Shown here: in pieces, positions 20,788 to 29,873 of the stretch
Layout: every line of letters begins with the position of its first letter
Position numbering within the stretch: position 1 is the stretch's first letter
Source of the DNA: Caulobacteraceae bacterium
Lineage (GTDB): Bacteria; Pseudomonadota; Alphaproteobacteria; Caulobacterales; Caulobacteraceae
Direction of reading: 5' to 3'
DNA length: 38,031 nucleotides
NCBI GenBank assembly: GCA_027452265.1
Contig: DAIDGR010000047.1
Span: forward strand, 1 to 38,031
Notes under the pieces: model-generated
Database searches by the model: none
What the model was told of the DNA's origin: nothing
The model's input: the letters and a program-made list of their open reading frames with translations, nothing else
Position numbers and translations under genes: made by a program

Positions 20788-22005
20788 ATGACCGACATCA
20801 TGACCCCCACGCTCGGCGAGTCCGTCTCCGAAGCGACGGTGGCGCGCTGGACCAAGAAGCCCGGCGACGCGGTGAAGCGCGACGAGGTCCTGGTGGAGTT
20901 GGAGACGGACAAGGTCAGTCTGGAGGTCTCTGCGCCAGAGGACGGCGTGCTGGCCTCGATCGACGCCGAAGAAGGCGCGACGGTGACGGCGGGACAACGT
21001 CTGGCGGTGATGAGCGCGGGCGGAGCCAAGGCCGCCGCCCCGGCCGCCTCGCCCGCCCCGGCCAAGAGCGCGCCCCCGAAGGCCACGCCGGCGGCCGCCC
21101 CGGCCGCGGGACTCGCCAAGCCCGCGTCCGACGTCCTGCCCCCGTCGGTGCGGCGCATCGTCGAGGAGTCGGGCCTCGACCCCAAGGCGATGTCTGGCCA
21201 CGGCAAGGATGGCAGAATTACCAAGGGCGACGCCCTCGCCGCTCTGGCCGCCCGGACCGCGACGCCTGCCCCCGCCGCCGCGCCCGCAGCCCCGCGCGAG
21301 GTCCATGCGCGCGAGGAGCGCGTGCCGATGACGCGCCTGCGCCAGACCATCGCCCGGCGCCTGAAGGAGGCCCAGGCCAACGCCGCCATGCTGACGACCT
21401 TCAATGAGGTCGACATGAGCGCCGTGATGGCCCTGCGCAACCGCTACAAGGACGCCTTCGAAAAGCGCTTCGGCGTTCGGCTCGGCTTCATGAGCTTCTT
21501 CGTCAAGGCCTGCGTCCACGCCTTGCGGGAGGTCCCGGCGGTGAACGCCGAGATCGACGGCTCCGACCTGATCTACAAGAACCACTACGACATCGGCGTG
21601 GCCGTGGGCACCGAGAGGGGCCTGGTGGTGCCGGTGGTGCGCGACTGCGACGCCCTGAGCCTGGCGGGGGTCGAGGCGGCCATCGCCGAAATGGGCAAGC
21701 GCGCCCGCGACGGCAAGCTGGCCCTCGAGGACCTGCAGGGCGGGACCTTCACCATCTCCAATGGCGGGGTCTACGGCTCGCTGATGTCGACGCCGATCCT
21801 CAACGCGCCGCAGTCGGGCGTGCTGGGCATGCACAAGATCGCCGACCGACCCGTGGTGGTGGACGGCCAGATCGTTGTGCGACCGATGATGTACCTCGCG
21901 CTGTCCTATGATCACCGGGTGGTCGACGGACAGGGCGCCGTGACCTTCCTGGTCAAGGTCAAGGAGGTCATCGAAGACCCCCAACGCCTGCTGCTTGAAG
22001 TCTGA
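20788..22005 (+). CDS. sucB: 2-oxoglutarate dehydrogenase E2, dihydrolipoyl succinyltransferase
   Basis: The 405-residue core subunit has one lipoyl domain (lipoylated Lys42 in ETDKVSLEV), an Ala/Pro-rich hinge, a peripheral-subunit-binding domain near 118-152 ([32 protein letters not shown]), a second hinge and the catalytic domain with His376 in [13 protein letters not shown]. The [12 protein letters not shown] and [13 protein letters not shown] segments identify succinyl rather than acetyl transferase. It is 87 bases after sucA and 41 before lpdA, forming an E1-E2-E3 operon. Confidence 0.97.
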   Translation: MTDIMTPTLGESVSEATVARWTKKPGDAVKRDEVLVELETDKVSLEVSAPEDGVLASIDAEEGATVTAGQRLAVMSAGGAKAAAPAASPAPAKSAPPKATPAAAPAAGLAKPASDVLPPSVRRIVEESGLDPKAMSGHGKDGRITKGDALAALAARTATPAPAAAPAAPREVHAREERVPMTRLRQTIARRLKEAQANAAMLTTFNEVDMSAVMALRNRYKDAFEKRFGVRLGFMSFFVKACVHALREVPAVNAEIDGSDLIYKNHYDIGVAVGTERGLVVPVVRDCDALSLAGVEAAIAEMGKRARDGKLALEDLQGGTFTISNGGVYGSLMSTPILNAPQSGVLGMHKIADRPVVVDGQIVVRPMMYLALSYDHRVVDGQGAVTFLVKVKEVIEDPQRLLLEV

Positions 22006-22046
22006 TCCCCCACTCCAAGAGACCGCGAACGCGGAAAGAGGTCGCC

Positions 22047-23441
22047 ATGGCCGACTATGACGTCGTCATCATCGGAGGTGGGCCCGGCGGGTACAATGCC
22101 GCCATCCGCGCCGGTCAGTTGGGCCTCAAGGCCGCCTGCGTGGAGATGCGCGGGACCCTCGGCGGGACCTGCCTCAATGTCGGCTGCATCCCGTCCAAGG
22201 CTCTGCTGCACGCCTCCGAGCTGTACGAGATGGCGCGCAAGGACTTCGCCTCGCTGGGCATCATCGCCGAGGCCAAGCTCGATCTTCCCGCCATGATGAC
22301 CCAGAAGGGTCAGTCGGTGGACACCCTGACCAAGGGGATCGAGTTCCTGTTCCGCAAGAACAAGGTCGACTGGATCAAGGGCGCGGGGCGCCTCGCCGGT
22401 CCGGGCGTCGTCGAGGTCGAAGGCGAAGGCGGCGTCACGACGCTGAAGACCAAGGCGGTCGTTCTGGCCACCGGCTCAGAGCCCTCGCCCCTGCCAGGCG
22501 TGGAGGTGGATCAGGGGCGCATCGTCGATTCCACCGGCGCGCTGTCCCTGCCCGAGGTTCCCAAGCGGCTGGTCGTCATCGGCGCTGGCGTGATCGGACT
22601 GGAGCTGGGCTCGGTCTGGCGGCGCCTGGGGGCGGAGGTCACCGTGGTGGAGTTCCTCGACCGCATCACCCCAAGCCTCGACGCCGAAACGGCCAAGACC
22701 CTTCAGCGCGCCCTGACCAAGCAGGGCATGACCTTCGAACTGGGGGTCAAGGTGACCGGCGCCAAGGTGAAGAAGGCCGGCGTCACCCTGAGTGTCGAGC
22801 CCGCCGCCGGCGGCGAGGCGCGCACCCTCGAGGCCGACTACGTGCTGCTCGCCATTGGCCGGCGGCCGGTGACAAGGGGCCTGGGCCTGGAGACGGTGGG
22901 CGTCAAGACCGACGCGCGCGGCTTCATCGAGACCGACCATTTCGCCACCAGCGCGCCGGGCGTTTACGCGATCGGCGATGTAACCCATGGCCCGATGCTG
23001 GCGCACAAGGCCGAGGACGAAGCGGTCGCCTGCATCGAGACCCTCGCGGGCCATGCGGGACATGTGAATTACGGCGTCATTCCCAACGTCATCTACACCT
23101 ATCCCGAGGTCGCCACGGTGGGCGCCACCGAGGAGGAGCTGAAGGCCCAGGGCATCGCCTACAAGTCCGGCAAGTTCCCGTTCACGGCCAATTCCCGGGC
23201 CAAGGTCAACCACGAGGCCGAGGGCTTCGTGAAAGTCCTGGCCGATGCCGCCACCGACCGGATCCTGGGTGTGCATATGATAGGCCCGTCGGTCAGCGAG
23301 ATGATCGGCGAGTACTGCGTGGCCATGGAGTTCGGCGCCGCCTCCGAGGACGTCGCCCGGACCTGCCATCCCCACCCCACCCGCTCCGAAGCCCTGCGCC
23401 AGGCCGCCATGGGCGTCGAGGGCTGGACCATGCAGGCCTGA
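22047..23441 (+). CDS. lpdA: Dihydrolipoyl dehydrogenase (E3)
   Basis: The 464-residue flavoprotein reoxidises dihydrolipoamide with NAD+. FAD-binding [17 protein letters not shown], the redox disulfide Cys42/Cys47 ([13 protein letters not shown]), the NAD-binding [19 protein letters not shown] and the catalytic His443/Glu448 pair ([10 protein letters not shown]) are all intact. A purine-rich AAAGAGG ribosome site precedes the ATG. The position next to sucB suggests it serves the oxoglutarate complex, possibly shared with others. It is convergent with the YciB-like gene, with only 30 bases between. Confidence 0.97.
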   Translation: MADYDVVIIGGGPGGYNAAIRAGQLGLKAACVEMRGTLGGTCLNVGCIPSKALLHASELYEMARKDFASLGIIAEAKLDLPAMMTQKGQSVDTLTKGIEFLFRKNKVDWIKGAGRLAGPGVVEVEGEGGVTTLKTKAVVLATGSEPSPLPGVEVDQGRIVDSTGALSLPEVPKRLVVIGAGVIGLELGSVWRRLGAEVTVVEFLDRITPSLDAETAKTLQRALTKQGMTFELGVKVTGAKVKKAGVTLSVEPAAGGEARTLEADYVLLAIGRRPVTRGLGLETVGVKTDARGFIETDHFATSAPGVYAIGDVTHGPMLAHKAEDEAVACIETLAGHAGHVNYGVIPNVIYTYPEVATVGATEEELKAQGIAYKSGKFPFTANSRAKVNHEAEGFVKVLADAATDRILGVHMIGPSVSEMIGEYCVAMEFGAASEDVARTCHPHPTRSEALRQAAMGVEGWTMQA

Positions 23442-23471
23442 CCCCGTCCCGCGAGATGTCCGCGAGGCCGC

Positions 23472-24107
23472 TCAGGCGGCGGCGGGCGCGGCGGCGAGAC
23501 GCTGGCGCACGACCGTGCGGGTGACGGCGTACTGGATGGCGAACAGGAGAAGCTTCGAGGTCAGGGGCGCGACGCCGATGAACCAGGCCCAGAGCTTGGG
23601 GTCTCCATGGGCCACGAAGCCCAGATTGACCGCGCCGGTCAGGAACATCAGGCCCGCCCAGACATAGCCGAACAGGTTCGCCAGATCGGGCGCGGCTTGG
23701 CTCGCCTCCGGCGGCATGTAGCGGCTCATCCATCCGCGCTTGAGCATCACCGCGCCGATCGCGGCGTAGATCAGGGTCGGCTTGAGCATGACGAACCGCG
23801 GGTCGCGGGTCAGCAGGGAGGCTCCGCCGAACACCACCACCAGGGCGAGGCTCATCCCCTGCATGGCGTCGATGGGCGCGCGCCGCCATCTCAACCAGGC
23901 CACCTGCCCGACGCCCGCGACGATGCCCAGGACAATGGCCAGAGAAAGGCTGTGGAAGAGGGCATAGAGGCCGACAAAGACCAGGGTGGAGAGAAGGTCG
24001 GCCGCCAGCCATTTGCCGGCGTGGATGACCGGGTGGATGCGCGAGGGCGCGGGGGGCTTCGGCGTGAGTGCGGACGGGGCGGACGCGGCGGACGGGGCCA
24101 GGCTCAT
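23472..24107 (-). CDS. YciB/IspZ-type intracellular septation membrane protein
   Basis: The 211-residue protein starts at ATG 24107 (AGAGG ribosome site upstream). After a Pro/Ala-rich arm it has five or six hydrophobic helices and matches YciB segments: LLSTLVFVGLYALFHSLSLA, FVMLKPTLIYAAIGAVML, LFGYVWAGLMFLTGAVNLG and LWAWFIGVAPLTSKLLLF. Family members are inner-membrane proteins linked to cell-envelope synthesis and septation. It lies between lpdA and the LytTR gene. The sequence is somewhat diverged from the enterobacterial protein, so the exact role is uncertain. Confidence 0.83.
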   Translation of the reverse strand: MSLAPSAASAPSALTPKPPAPSRIHPVIHAGKWLAADLLSTLVFVGLYALFHSLSLAIVLGIVAGVGQVAWLRWRRAPIDAMQGMSLALVVVFGGASLLTRDPRFVMLKPTLIYAAIGAVMLKRGWMSRYMPPEASQAAPDLANLFGYVWAGLMFLTGAVNLGFVAHGDPKLWAWFIGVAPLTSKLLLFAIQYAVTRTVVRQRLAAAPAAA

Positions 24108-24240
24108 GAGGACACCTCTTGGAAGGGACCCCTCCATCCCGCCTCGACGCGACGCGCACCGCCAGGGCCTCTGCGCCAATGGGCGAACGGGTTCGCGCGA
24201 GGGCGAACGGGTGAGGACGCGGCGCGCTTTGAGGCGGCGA

Positions 24241-24270
24241 TTGGCGCGCCCTGCCGGGTCAGGCTAAATC
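24241..24270 (+). promoter_or_regulatory. Promoter of the LytTR gene, likely leaderless transcript
   Basis: GCTAAATC at 24263-24270 is a perfect match to the Caulobacter -10 consensus GCTANAWC, and TTGGCG at 24241-24246 is a fair -35. Transcription would start within a few bases of the ATG at 24277, and no ribosome site is present in between. Confidence 0.5.
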
Positions 24271-24276
24271 CGCGCC

Positions 24277-25116
24277 ATGACCCGCCCTGTTCCGTTTCTG
24301 GGCACGCCGCGCGAATGGGCGATCGACCTCGCCATCGCCGGCGCCATCGGGGCCTTTCTGGGGGTCATCGGCCCGTTCGGAACCTACGAAGCCGCCGGCG
24401 CGCCGCTGCGGATCGCCTACTGGATCGGAAATCTCTGGATCGGCTTTGGCGTGCTCTCCCTGACCGCGCGGCTGGCTGTGCGCATGGCTGAGCGCCTGGA
24501 TCTGCCGGTCTGGTTCGCCCTGGGTCTCGCGATCGCTGTGGGGGCCCTGCCCCTGACCCTCATTCTTCGGCTCTACTCGGCGCTGATCTGGCCGCCCAAT
24601 CACGGTCTGACCGGCCCGTTCTTTGGAACCTACGTGCAGGTGCTCATCCTCTCCGAGCCCCTCGCCTTCGTCTTCTTCTACCTCATGGATCAACGCTGGA
24701 GCCTGGCGACCGGCCGTCCGGATGGGCCCCCTCGCGCCGAAGCCCGGCTTGCGGACCCTCCGCCCACGACCATGCGCGCCCCGGGCCCCACGGGGGCCGG
24801 CCTCTTTCTCGACCGGTTGCCGGCGCGTCTCGGGCGCGAGCTTCTGTGTCTGAGGATGGAGGACCACTATGTGCGCGCCCACACGACCCGCGGCTCAGAC
24901 CTCATCCTGATCCCCCTGAAGGTCGCCGTCGCCGAGCTTGAGGGGGTCGAGGGCCTTCAGGTTCACCGCTCCTGGTGGGTGGCGCGCGGCGCGGTCGCGC
25001 GGAGCCGGCTCCGCGGACGTCAGGTCGTGCTGGAGCTGACCAATGGTCTGGAGGCGCCCGTGAGTCGCGCCGCCGTCGCCCGCCTCAAAGCGGCGGGATG
25101 GATTTCAACGAGTTGA
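24277..25116 (+). CDS. Membrane-anchored LytTR DNA-binding regulator
   Basis: The 279-residue protein has four N-terminal membrane helices (about 15-35, 48-70, 80-102, 115-137), a Pro-rich linker, and a LytTR domain at about 178-275 (LLCLRMEDHYVRAHT, DLILIPLKVAVAELEG, QVHRSWWVARGAV, LELTNGLEAPVSRAAVARLKAAGW). LytTR domains bind DNA direct repeats; here membrane helices replace the usual receiver domain, an arrangement common in Caulobacterales and sphingomonads. The targets and signal are unknown. No ribosome site precedes the ATG, consistent with a leaderless mRNA. Confidence 0.88.
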   Translation: MTRPVPFLGTPREWAIDLAIAGAIGAFLGVIGPFGTYEAAGAPLRIAYWIGNLWIGFGVLSLTARLAVRMAERLDLPVWFALGLAIAVGALPLTLILRLYSALIWPPNHGLTGPFFGTYVQVLILSEPLAFVFFYLMDQRWSLATGRPDGPPRAEARLADPPPTTMRAPGPTGAGLFLDRLPARLGRELLCLRMEDHYVRAHTTRGSDLILIPLKVAVAELEGVEGLQVHRSWWVARGAVARSRLRGRQVVLELTNGLEAPVSRAAVARLKAAGWISTS

Positions 25117-25136
25117 CGGCGGCCGCGCCGGGGCCG

Positions 25137-25185
25137 GAGCGCGTTGCGTTTGGACGGAACCAACCCGGCGCGCCGCAACGCGCTC
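25137..25185. repeat. Perfect 12-bp inverted repeat
   Basis: GAGCGCGTTGCG (25137-25148) and CGCAACGCGCTC (25174-25185) are exact reverse complements around a 25-base spacer, starting 20 bases after the LytTR stop. It could terminate LytTR transcription, but there is no T-run. Confidence 0.7.
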
Positions 25186-25196
25186 AGGGACTCTAA

Positions 25197-25253
25197 GACC
25201 GAGCACGATTCAGCGCTTTCGCGGAGTCCGCGAAAACGCATCGTGCTCCGGTC
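25197..25253. repeat. Nested palindromic element at the recombinase 3' end
   Basis: GACCGAGCACGAT (25197-25209) pairs with ATCGTGCTCCGGTC (25240-25253), with one unpaired base, and encloses the inner perfect palindrome TTTCGCGGA/TCCGCGAAA (25217-25235). The right arm reaches the stop codon of the recombinase gene. This layout resembles dispersed intergenic palindromes of alphaproteobacteria. Together with the neighbouring 12-bp repeat it fills the convergent gap between the LytTR and recombinase genes. Confidence 0.7.
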
Positions 25254-26223
25254 AGGCCGCGTGGGGGTGGGCCCGGTTGTAGGCGGCCATCAGACCGGCG
25301 GAATCCACGGCGGTGTAGCGCTGGGTGGTGGCCAGCGACGCATGGCCGAGGAGCTCCTGGATCGCCCGCAGATCCGCGCCGGCCCCCAGAAGATGGGTGG
25401 CGAAGGCGTGGCGCAGGGCGTGCGGGGTCGCCCGGTCGCTGAGGCCAAGGGCGCTGCGCAGGCGCTGGGTCAGGGCCTGGACGTGGCGCGGGCTCAGAGG
25501 TCCGCCCCGAACGGCCCGAAATAGCGGCTCATCAGGCGCCAGGGCGAAGGGCGCGGCCTCGAGATAGGCGTCCACGGCCTCGCGCACCGCCTCCAGCACG
25601 GGCACGAGGCGCGTCTTGCCGCCCTTGCCCAGGATCCGCAGCGACGCGGGCAGGGGCGCATCGGCGCGCCTCAGGGACAAGGCCTCGGAAATGCGCAGTC
25701 CACAGCCCCAGAGAAGCGTCAGAACCGCCTGATCGCGCAGGCCCGTCCAGATGCGCTCGGCGCCGTCCGCCTCGCCGGCGAGGTCGATCAGGGCCCGGGC
25801 GTCGGGGGCGGAGACCGGCCTTGGAACGCCGGGTCTGATGCGCGGGCCGCGCACCCGCGCCACCGCGTCATTGGACGTCTCCAGGCGGCGGTCGAGGAAC
25901 CGGAAAAAGGCGCGGATGGCCGACAGGGCCTGGGCCAAAGAGCGTGGGGCCAGGGAGCGGGGGGCCAGGGGCGCCTCGCCAGACCGGCGAAAGGCGAGAT
26001 AGGCCCGCACCTCGGCGGCGCTGACCCCGGCGAGATCGGCCAGGCTCAGGGTCTCCCCGCGGTGGCGTCCGAGGAAGGCGAGGAAGGCGGACAGGGCCGC
26101 GCCATAGGCCTCCACCGTGCGCGGGCTGGCGCGCTGCTCGTCCCTCAGCCAGGCGAGCCAGGCCAGACGCGCCTCCTCCGCCGATCGCGGCCCGGAGGCG
26201 TCCGGGGTCAGGGCGCCGGCCAT
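25252..26223 (-). CDS. xerC: Tyrosine recombinase XerC/XerD type
   Basis: The 323-residue enzyme has an N-terminal SAM-like core-binding domain (about 15-115) and a catalytic domain with Arg177 (CGLRISEAL), the lysine in GKGGKTR (200-203), His268/Arg271 (HALRHAFATH), His294 (LLGHASL) and the nucleophile Tyr303 (TQRYT). XerC/XerD resolve chromosome dimers at dif. The XerC assignment rests on coupling to DUF484, as in the enterobacterial dapF-DUF484-xerC order; the start overlaps the DUF484 end by 16 bases. A near-perfect 15-bp duplication (25940-25969) encodes the repeated APRSL in the linker. Confidence 0.9.
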   Translation of the reverse strand: MAGALTPDASGPRSAEEARLAWLAWLRDEQRASPRTVEAYGAALSAFLAFLGRHRGETLSLADLAGVSAAEVRAYLAFRRSGEAPLAPRSLAPRSLAQALSAIRAFFRFLDRRLETSNDAVARVRGPRIRPGVPRPVSAPDARALIDLAGEADGAERIWTGLRDQAVLTLLWGCGLRISEALSLRRADAPLPASLRILGKGGKTRLVPVLEAVREAVDAYLEAAPFALAPDEPLFRAVRGGPLSPRHVQALTQRLRSALGLSDRATPHALRHAFATHLLGAGADLRAIQELLGHASLATTQRYTAVDSAGLMAAYNRAHPHAA

Positions 26224-26954
26224 CGCTCAGCCGTGCGCTCCACCACCCGCGCCAGGAAGGTGACGAGTTCGGCCCCCATTTCGGGACTGAAGGCGAAGGG
26301 GTCGGCGGCGCCAAAGGCGATCACGCCCTGACGCACAGGCGTCCACATGGCCAGGCGCAGAATGGCGGCGCTGCCGATCCCCGGGGCGCGGGGGCCAAAG
26401 AGGCCAGCCGCCGTGGGGCAGACGCCAAGCCGGGCCAGTCCATGCGGCCCCAACAGCGCGTCCACCTGCCCTTCCACCAGAGACACCCAACCTGCGGGCG
26501 AGGCGCCGGCGGTCTCGGCGGCGATCACGCCCGCGGCGAGGCCAAAGCGGCTCTGGGCGAGATGGTCGATGCGCGCGGCGAGATCGCCAAGATCGGTCGA
26601 CTCCATCAGATCGATCACCGCCGCATGGGTCTGGGCCTGGGCGGCGTAATTGGCCCGGGCCACAGCTTCGAGCCGGCGGCGCTCATCCGACTCCCGGCGG
26701 TGCGCGGCGCTGACCCGGGAGAGGGCGATGGGCCCGAAATCCACCAGATTGGCGACATCGAGGCGAAGGCCGAGCTCGCTGAGCAGAGCCTCCTCGCCCT
26801 TCAGCCAGGTCCCGCTGCGGCGCAAAAGATCACGCATCTCCTCGGCGGAGAACTCAACGCCCGTATGGGACGCCTCAAGCTCGGGCGCCTCAGCCTCAGG
26901 ATCGTAAAGAAAGGGACTTTGCACGCGAGCGGCCCCCGGAAAGCCTGGAGTCAA
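26208..26954 (-). CDS. DUF484 family GAF-like protein
   Basis: This 248-residue soluble protein matches DUF484: an N-terminal VEFSAEEMRDLLRRSGTWLKGEEALLSELG, a helical heptad-like stretch around VSAAHRRESDERRRLEAVARANYAAQAQTH and a GAF-like domain ending RQGVIAFGAADPFAFSPEMGAELVTFLARVVER. The function is unknown. Its translational overlap with xerC repeats the gene pairing seen in gammaproteobacteria, which supports a link to recombinase expression or chromosome processing. It is divergent from the Rieske oxygenase gene with 107 bases between. Confidence 0.88.
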   Translation of the reverse strand: MTPGFPGAARVQSPFLYDPEAEAPELEASHTGVEFSAEEMRDLLRRSGTWLKGEEALLSELGLRLDVANLVDFGPIALSRVSAAHRRESDERRRLEAVARANYAAQAQTHAAVIDLMESTDLGDLAARIDHLAQSRFGLAAGVIAAETAGASPAGWVSLVEGQVDALLGPHGLARLGVCPTAAGLFGPRAPGIGSAAILRLAMWTPVRQGVIAFGAADPFAFSPEMGAELVTFLARVVERTAERWPAP

Positions 26955-27061
26955 AGAGCCCGCATAAATCCCGTGCGAGGGTTAAGGCGAGGTTTGCGCG
27001 GCTTCGCCCATTCGCGCCGCGCCATTTCCGCCACACGGCATTGCCTCTAGAAGCTTCAGCC

Positions 27062-28186
27062 ATGGCGCGCGCGACGGGCATGACCGGCAAGACCGGAGCG
27101 GAGGCGGAAGACCTGCGCTTCGGCCATGGCTTTCTGACCGACATCTGGCACGTGGCGGCGCTGTCCTCCGAGCTCAAGCCCGGCGCGCCGATCCGGCGTG
27201 AGATCCTGGGCGAACCCCTGCTCCTGGCCAGACCGCGCGAGGGAACACGCGACGGGGGGCTCCTGGCCCTGCGGGACATCTGCCCTCACCGCGCCGCGCC
27301 ACTCTCCGCCGGGCGCCTCGTGGCCGAGCCGGACGGCGCGACCAGCGTCGAGTGCCCCTATCACGGCTGGCGCTTTGGCGCGGACGGACGCTGCCGCGCC
27401 ATTCCATCCCTGACCCCAGGTCAGAGCGTGGAGACCGGGCGTATATCCGCCGCGGCCTTTCCGGTCGCCGAGCGCCAGGGCCTCGTCTTCGTCTGGATTC
27501 CGGGACCCGGCCAGACCCGGCCCGAGCCTCTGCCCGAGTTGCCGGTCTTTCCCGGCCTCACCACGCGCGGCAGGCGGATCGTCGAGAGCGCCATTTTCGA
27601 GAGCCACATGGATCACGCGGTGGTCGGGCTGATGGACCCGGCGCACGGGCCCTATGTGCATCGCCAGTGGTGGTGGCGCCCGGCCGGCTCGGCCCACGCC
27701 AAGTCCAAGGCCTTTGGACCGGTCGAGGCGGGCTTTTCCATGCTGCCGCACCGGCCTTCGTCCAACTCGCTCGCCTATCGCCTGCTGGGCGGGGCGCCAC
27801 GCACCGAGATCGTCTTTCGCCTGCCGGGCCTGCGCTATGAGCACGTACGCGTGGGCGCCCGGCAGCTGGTCTCGCTCACCTGCCTGACGCCGATCTCGGA
27901 GCGCCGCACCCGGGTGGTGCAGATCCTCTGGTCGGACCACCCGGTCTTCGCCCTGGCCCGGCCCCTGGTCCGCGCGGCCGCCCGGCGGTTCCTGGCCCAG
28001 GACGCGGCCATGGTGACGCTTCAGAACATCAATCTGCCGCATGATCCGGGTTTCATCTGGATCGACGACGCCGACCGGCAGGCGCGCTGGTACCAGGCCC
28101 TGAAGCGCGAATGGGCCGCCAGCCGGCGCGAGGGCCGCCCCTTCGTCAACCCGGTCGCGCCCACGACCCTGAGCTGGACAAGCTGA
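27062..28186 (+). CDS. Rieske non-haem iron oxygenase
   Basis: The 374-residue protein has an N-terminal Rieske [2Fe-2S] domain (Cys74-x-His76 in DICPHRAAPLS; Cys98-x2-His101 in CPYHGWRF) and a catalytic domain with the mononuclear iron motif D192-x2-H195-x4-H200 (MDPAHGPYVH). It is thus an oxygenase alpha-subunit type, close in layout to the PaO/aromatic monooxygenase group. The substrate cannot be told, and no reductase gene is adjacent. The ATG at 27062 is preferred over the TTG at 27041. The end overlaps the lipoprotein start (TGATG), so the two are coupled. Confidence 0.9.
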   Translation: MARATGMTGKTGAEAEDLRFGHGFLTDIWHVAALSSELKPGAPIRREILGEPLLLARPREGTRDGGLLALRDICPHRAAPLSAGRLVAEPDGATSVECPYHGWRFGADGRCRAIPSLTPGQSVETGRISAAAFPVAERQGLVFVWIPGPGQTRPEPLPELPVFPGLTTRGRRIVESAIFESHMDHAVVGLMDPAHGPYVHRQWWWRPAGSAHAKSKAFGPVEAGFSMLPHRPSSNSLAYRLLGGAPRTEIVFRLPGLRYEHVRVGARQLVSLTCLTPISERRTRVVQILWSDHPVFALARPLVRAAARRFLAQDAAMVTLQNINLPHDPGFIWIDDADRQARWYQALKREWAASRREGRPFVNPVAPTTLSWTS

Positions 28187-28662
28187 TGGCCCCTACCCGC
28201 TTCGCCGTCCTCGCCGCCACCCTTCTGACGCTGGGCGCCTGCTCCAAGGTCGCTGGCGTGGTGCAGGGCGGCGCGCGCCTGCCCTCCGACGCCCTGGATT
28301 CGCAGATCGCCGAGCAGATCGGCGATCCCACGACCTGCGTCCTCCTGGCTGATCCCAGAACCGGCAAGGTCGTGTATCGCTACGGCGAGCTGTTCAACTG
28401 CGTGCGCGGACTTCCCGCCTGCGATCGCCCGGGCGTGATGACCGCGACGGAGGCTCTCCGCCTCGCCACGACCCCGGGCGGCCGGGCGGTGAGCTGCCCG
28501 ACCACGGCCGACGGCTCGCGCATGGTCGGCTGGACCGAAGGCGTCACCAAGGGAACCCGGACGCCCTATCTCTATTCGGCGGTGATGGAGGGTCAACGCG
28601 CCCTGCCCGGCCACGAAATGGCCGCCCGCCTCGCCCAGGCCGTCTCCGACGCCGGGCTTTGA
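28186..28662 (+). CDS. Small lipoprotein of unknown function
   Basis: The 158-residue product has a lipoprotein signal peptide with lipobox LGAC (Cys19) and should be anchored in the envelope. The mature part has three or more Cys (TTCVLLAD, LFNCVRGLPAC, AVSCPTTADG), suggesting disulfides, and a conserved-looking RTGKVVYRYGELFNCVRGLPACDRPG core. I do not recognise the family. Its ATG overlaps the stop of the Rieske oxygenase gene, so the two are translated together. Confidence 0.8.
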   Translation: MAPTRFAVLAATLLTLGACSKVAGVVQGGARLPSDALDSQIAEQIGDPTTCVLLADPRTGKVVYRYGELFNCVRGLPACDRPGVMTATEALRLATTPGGRAVSCPTTADGSRMVGWTEGVTKGTRTPYLYSAVMEGQRALPGHEMAARLAQAVSDAGL

Positions 28663-28722
28663 GCGGGCCGGTTTCGCTGGGCCCCGCGCCCATGCTAGGC
28701 GATGGCCCTCCCCGAGCTTTGG

Positions 28723-28798
28723 GGGCCCGTAGCTCAATGGTTAGAGCCGGCCGCTCATAACGGTCTGGTTGCAGGTTCGAGTCCTGCCGGGCCTACCA
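28723..28798 (+). tRNA. tRNA with CAU anticodon (Met, or Ile2 with lysidine)
   Basis: All arms fold: acceptor GGGCCCG/CGGGCCT (first pair G-U), D arm GCTC/GAGC, anticodon stem GGCCG/CGGTC with loop CTCATAA (anticodon CAT at 28756-28758), T arm GCAGG/CCTGC with TTCGAGT, and encoded CCA. It is not the initiator, whose first pair and anticodon stem differ. The C4-G69 and C5-G68 pairs are those of TilS-modified tRNA-Ile2 rather than elongator tRNA-Met, so Ile2 is quite possible; gene finders would label it Met. A candidate promoter TTTCGC-N16-GCTAGG (28672-28699) lies upstream. Confidence 0.95.
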
Positions 28799-28982
28799 GC
28801 GCGGGGTCGCCGAGCCCTCGGCCCGTCGCGCCGGCCTCGGTCTTCGTGGACGCGGAGACGCGTGGCGGCTGGGTCTCGGCGCGGGGCTGCGCCGTTTGAC
28901 GCGCGTCAACGCGATGGATCCGCGGCGGCGTCATCGTCCGCCCAAACTGCGGCGCCCAGGGGTCGCAAGAAGAGGTCGAACC

Positions 28983-29816
28983 ATGCGTCGGCTCCGCGTT
29001 CTCATCTCAGCCTGCGCGGTGTTGGGTCTTGTCGCGCCAGGGGCGTCGATCGCCGACCCGCAGCCCGATCAACAAAACCCTTCGGCTCACCCGGCGGGCA
29101 ATCCGGTTGAGGTCGATCGGCGCCGGGAGCCGGGTCGAGGCGCTTCCGAGCGGGATCGTCAGGGTCAACCCCCGCCAAGTGCGCCCCCCGCGCCGACGCG
29201 CCCTCCCCTCCCGCGTCCGCCCGTTCCTGCGCCACGCTCGGGTGACGCGCGGTATCCGATGGGCGGCGGCGCCACGCATCCGGCGGGGATTGAACGGCGC
29301 GAGCGGGGGGCGGCGCAGCCGGCCGTCCCAAGACCGCCGGTCCTTGTCGCGCCAGGATACCCGCCGCGTGGCGCACAGGTTCAGGACCGTGAGCGACGCC
29401 CCCATCCGCCGGGGCTCGGCGGCTGGGACCGGACGCTGCGTGGCCCTGACCGCGATCGCGCTGGCGCGCAGTGGCGCGCGCAACATCGAGGGTGGGACCA
29501 GGACGCCCTCTGGCGCCGCGATCCAAACTGGTGGCGGCATGCCCGCGGATTTCGCTTCTACTTTGGTCCGCGGATCGGCTTCTTCTTCATGCCTGACTTC
29601 GGCTACGTCGCGGTCCCCCCTCAATACCAGATGCGCTATTGGCGCGCGGGCGACACCCTGCCGGTCTGGTTCTGGCGTTACGTCGTACGCGACTATGCAG
29701 CCTACGGATTGCCGCCGCCGCCTGACGGCTGCGCGTGGGTCTGGGTGGATGATGACGTCGCCCTCATCGATCTCGACGACGGCTATATCCTCGACATCGT
29801 CCATAACCTTTGGTGA
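28983..29816 (+). CDS. RcnB-like exported protein
   Basis: The ATG at 28983 follows AAGAGG and starts a signal peptide (MRRLRVLISACAVLGLVAPGASIA); earlier in-frame starts give an unlikely Arg-rich extension. Of 277 residues, about 30-180 are a Pro/Arg-rich low-complexity region, then WRAQHRGWDQDALWRRDPNWWRHARGFRFYFG. The C-terminus YGLPPPPDGCAWVWVDDDVALIDLDDGYILDIV matches the RcnB family (periplasmic, named for Ni/Co homeostasis in E. coli). The family is broad, so a metal role is only a hint. Confidence 0.78.
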   Translation: MRRLRVLISACAVLGLVAPGASIADPQPDQQNPSAHPAGNPVEVDRRREPGRGASERDRQGQPPPSAPPAPTRPPLPRPPVPAPRSGDARYPMGGGATHPAGIERRERGAAQPAVPRPPVLVAPGYPPRGAQVQDRERRPHPPGLGGWDRTLRGPDRDRAGAQWRAQHRGWDQDALWRRDPNWWRHARGFRFYFGPRIGFFFMPDFGYVAVPPQYQMRYWRAGDTLPVWFWRYVVRDYAAYGLPPPPDGCAWVWVDDDVALIDLDDGYILDIVHNLW

Positions 29817-29873
29817 CCCTCCCGGGGCCCATCGCGGCGGATGGGCGGCCAAGCGCAGGGGGCCGGTGACGCG

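Noticed and set aside
17761-21984. 1407-codon open frame on the minus strand opposite sucA-sucB
   Set aside because: It is the mirror of real genes in very GC-rich DNA; the product is His/Gly/Arg/Gln-rich with no domain, and sucA, sucB are unmistakable.
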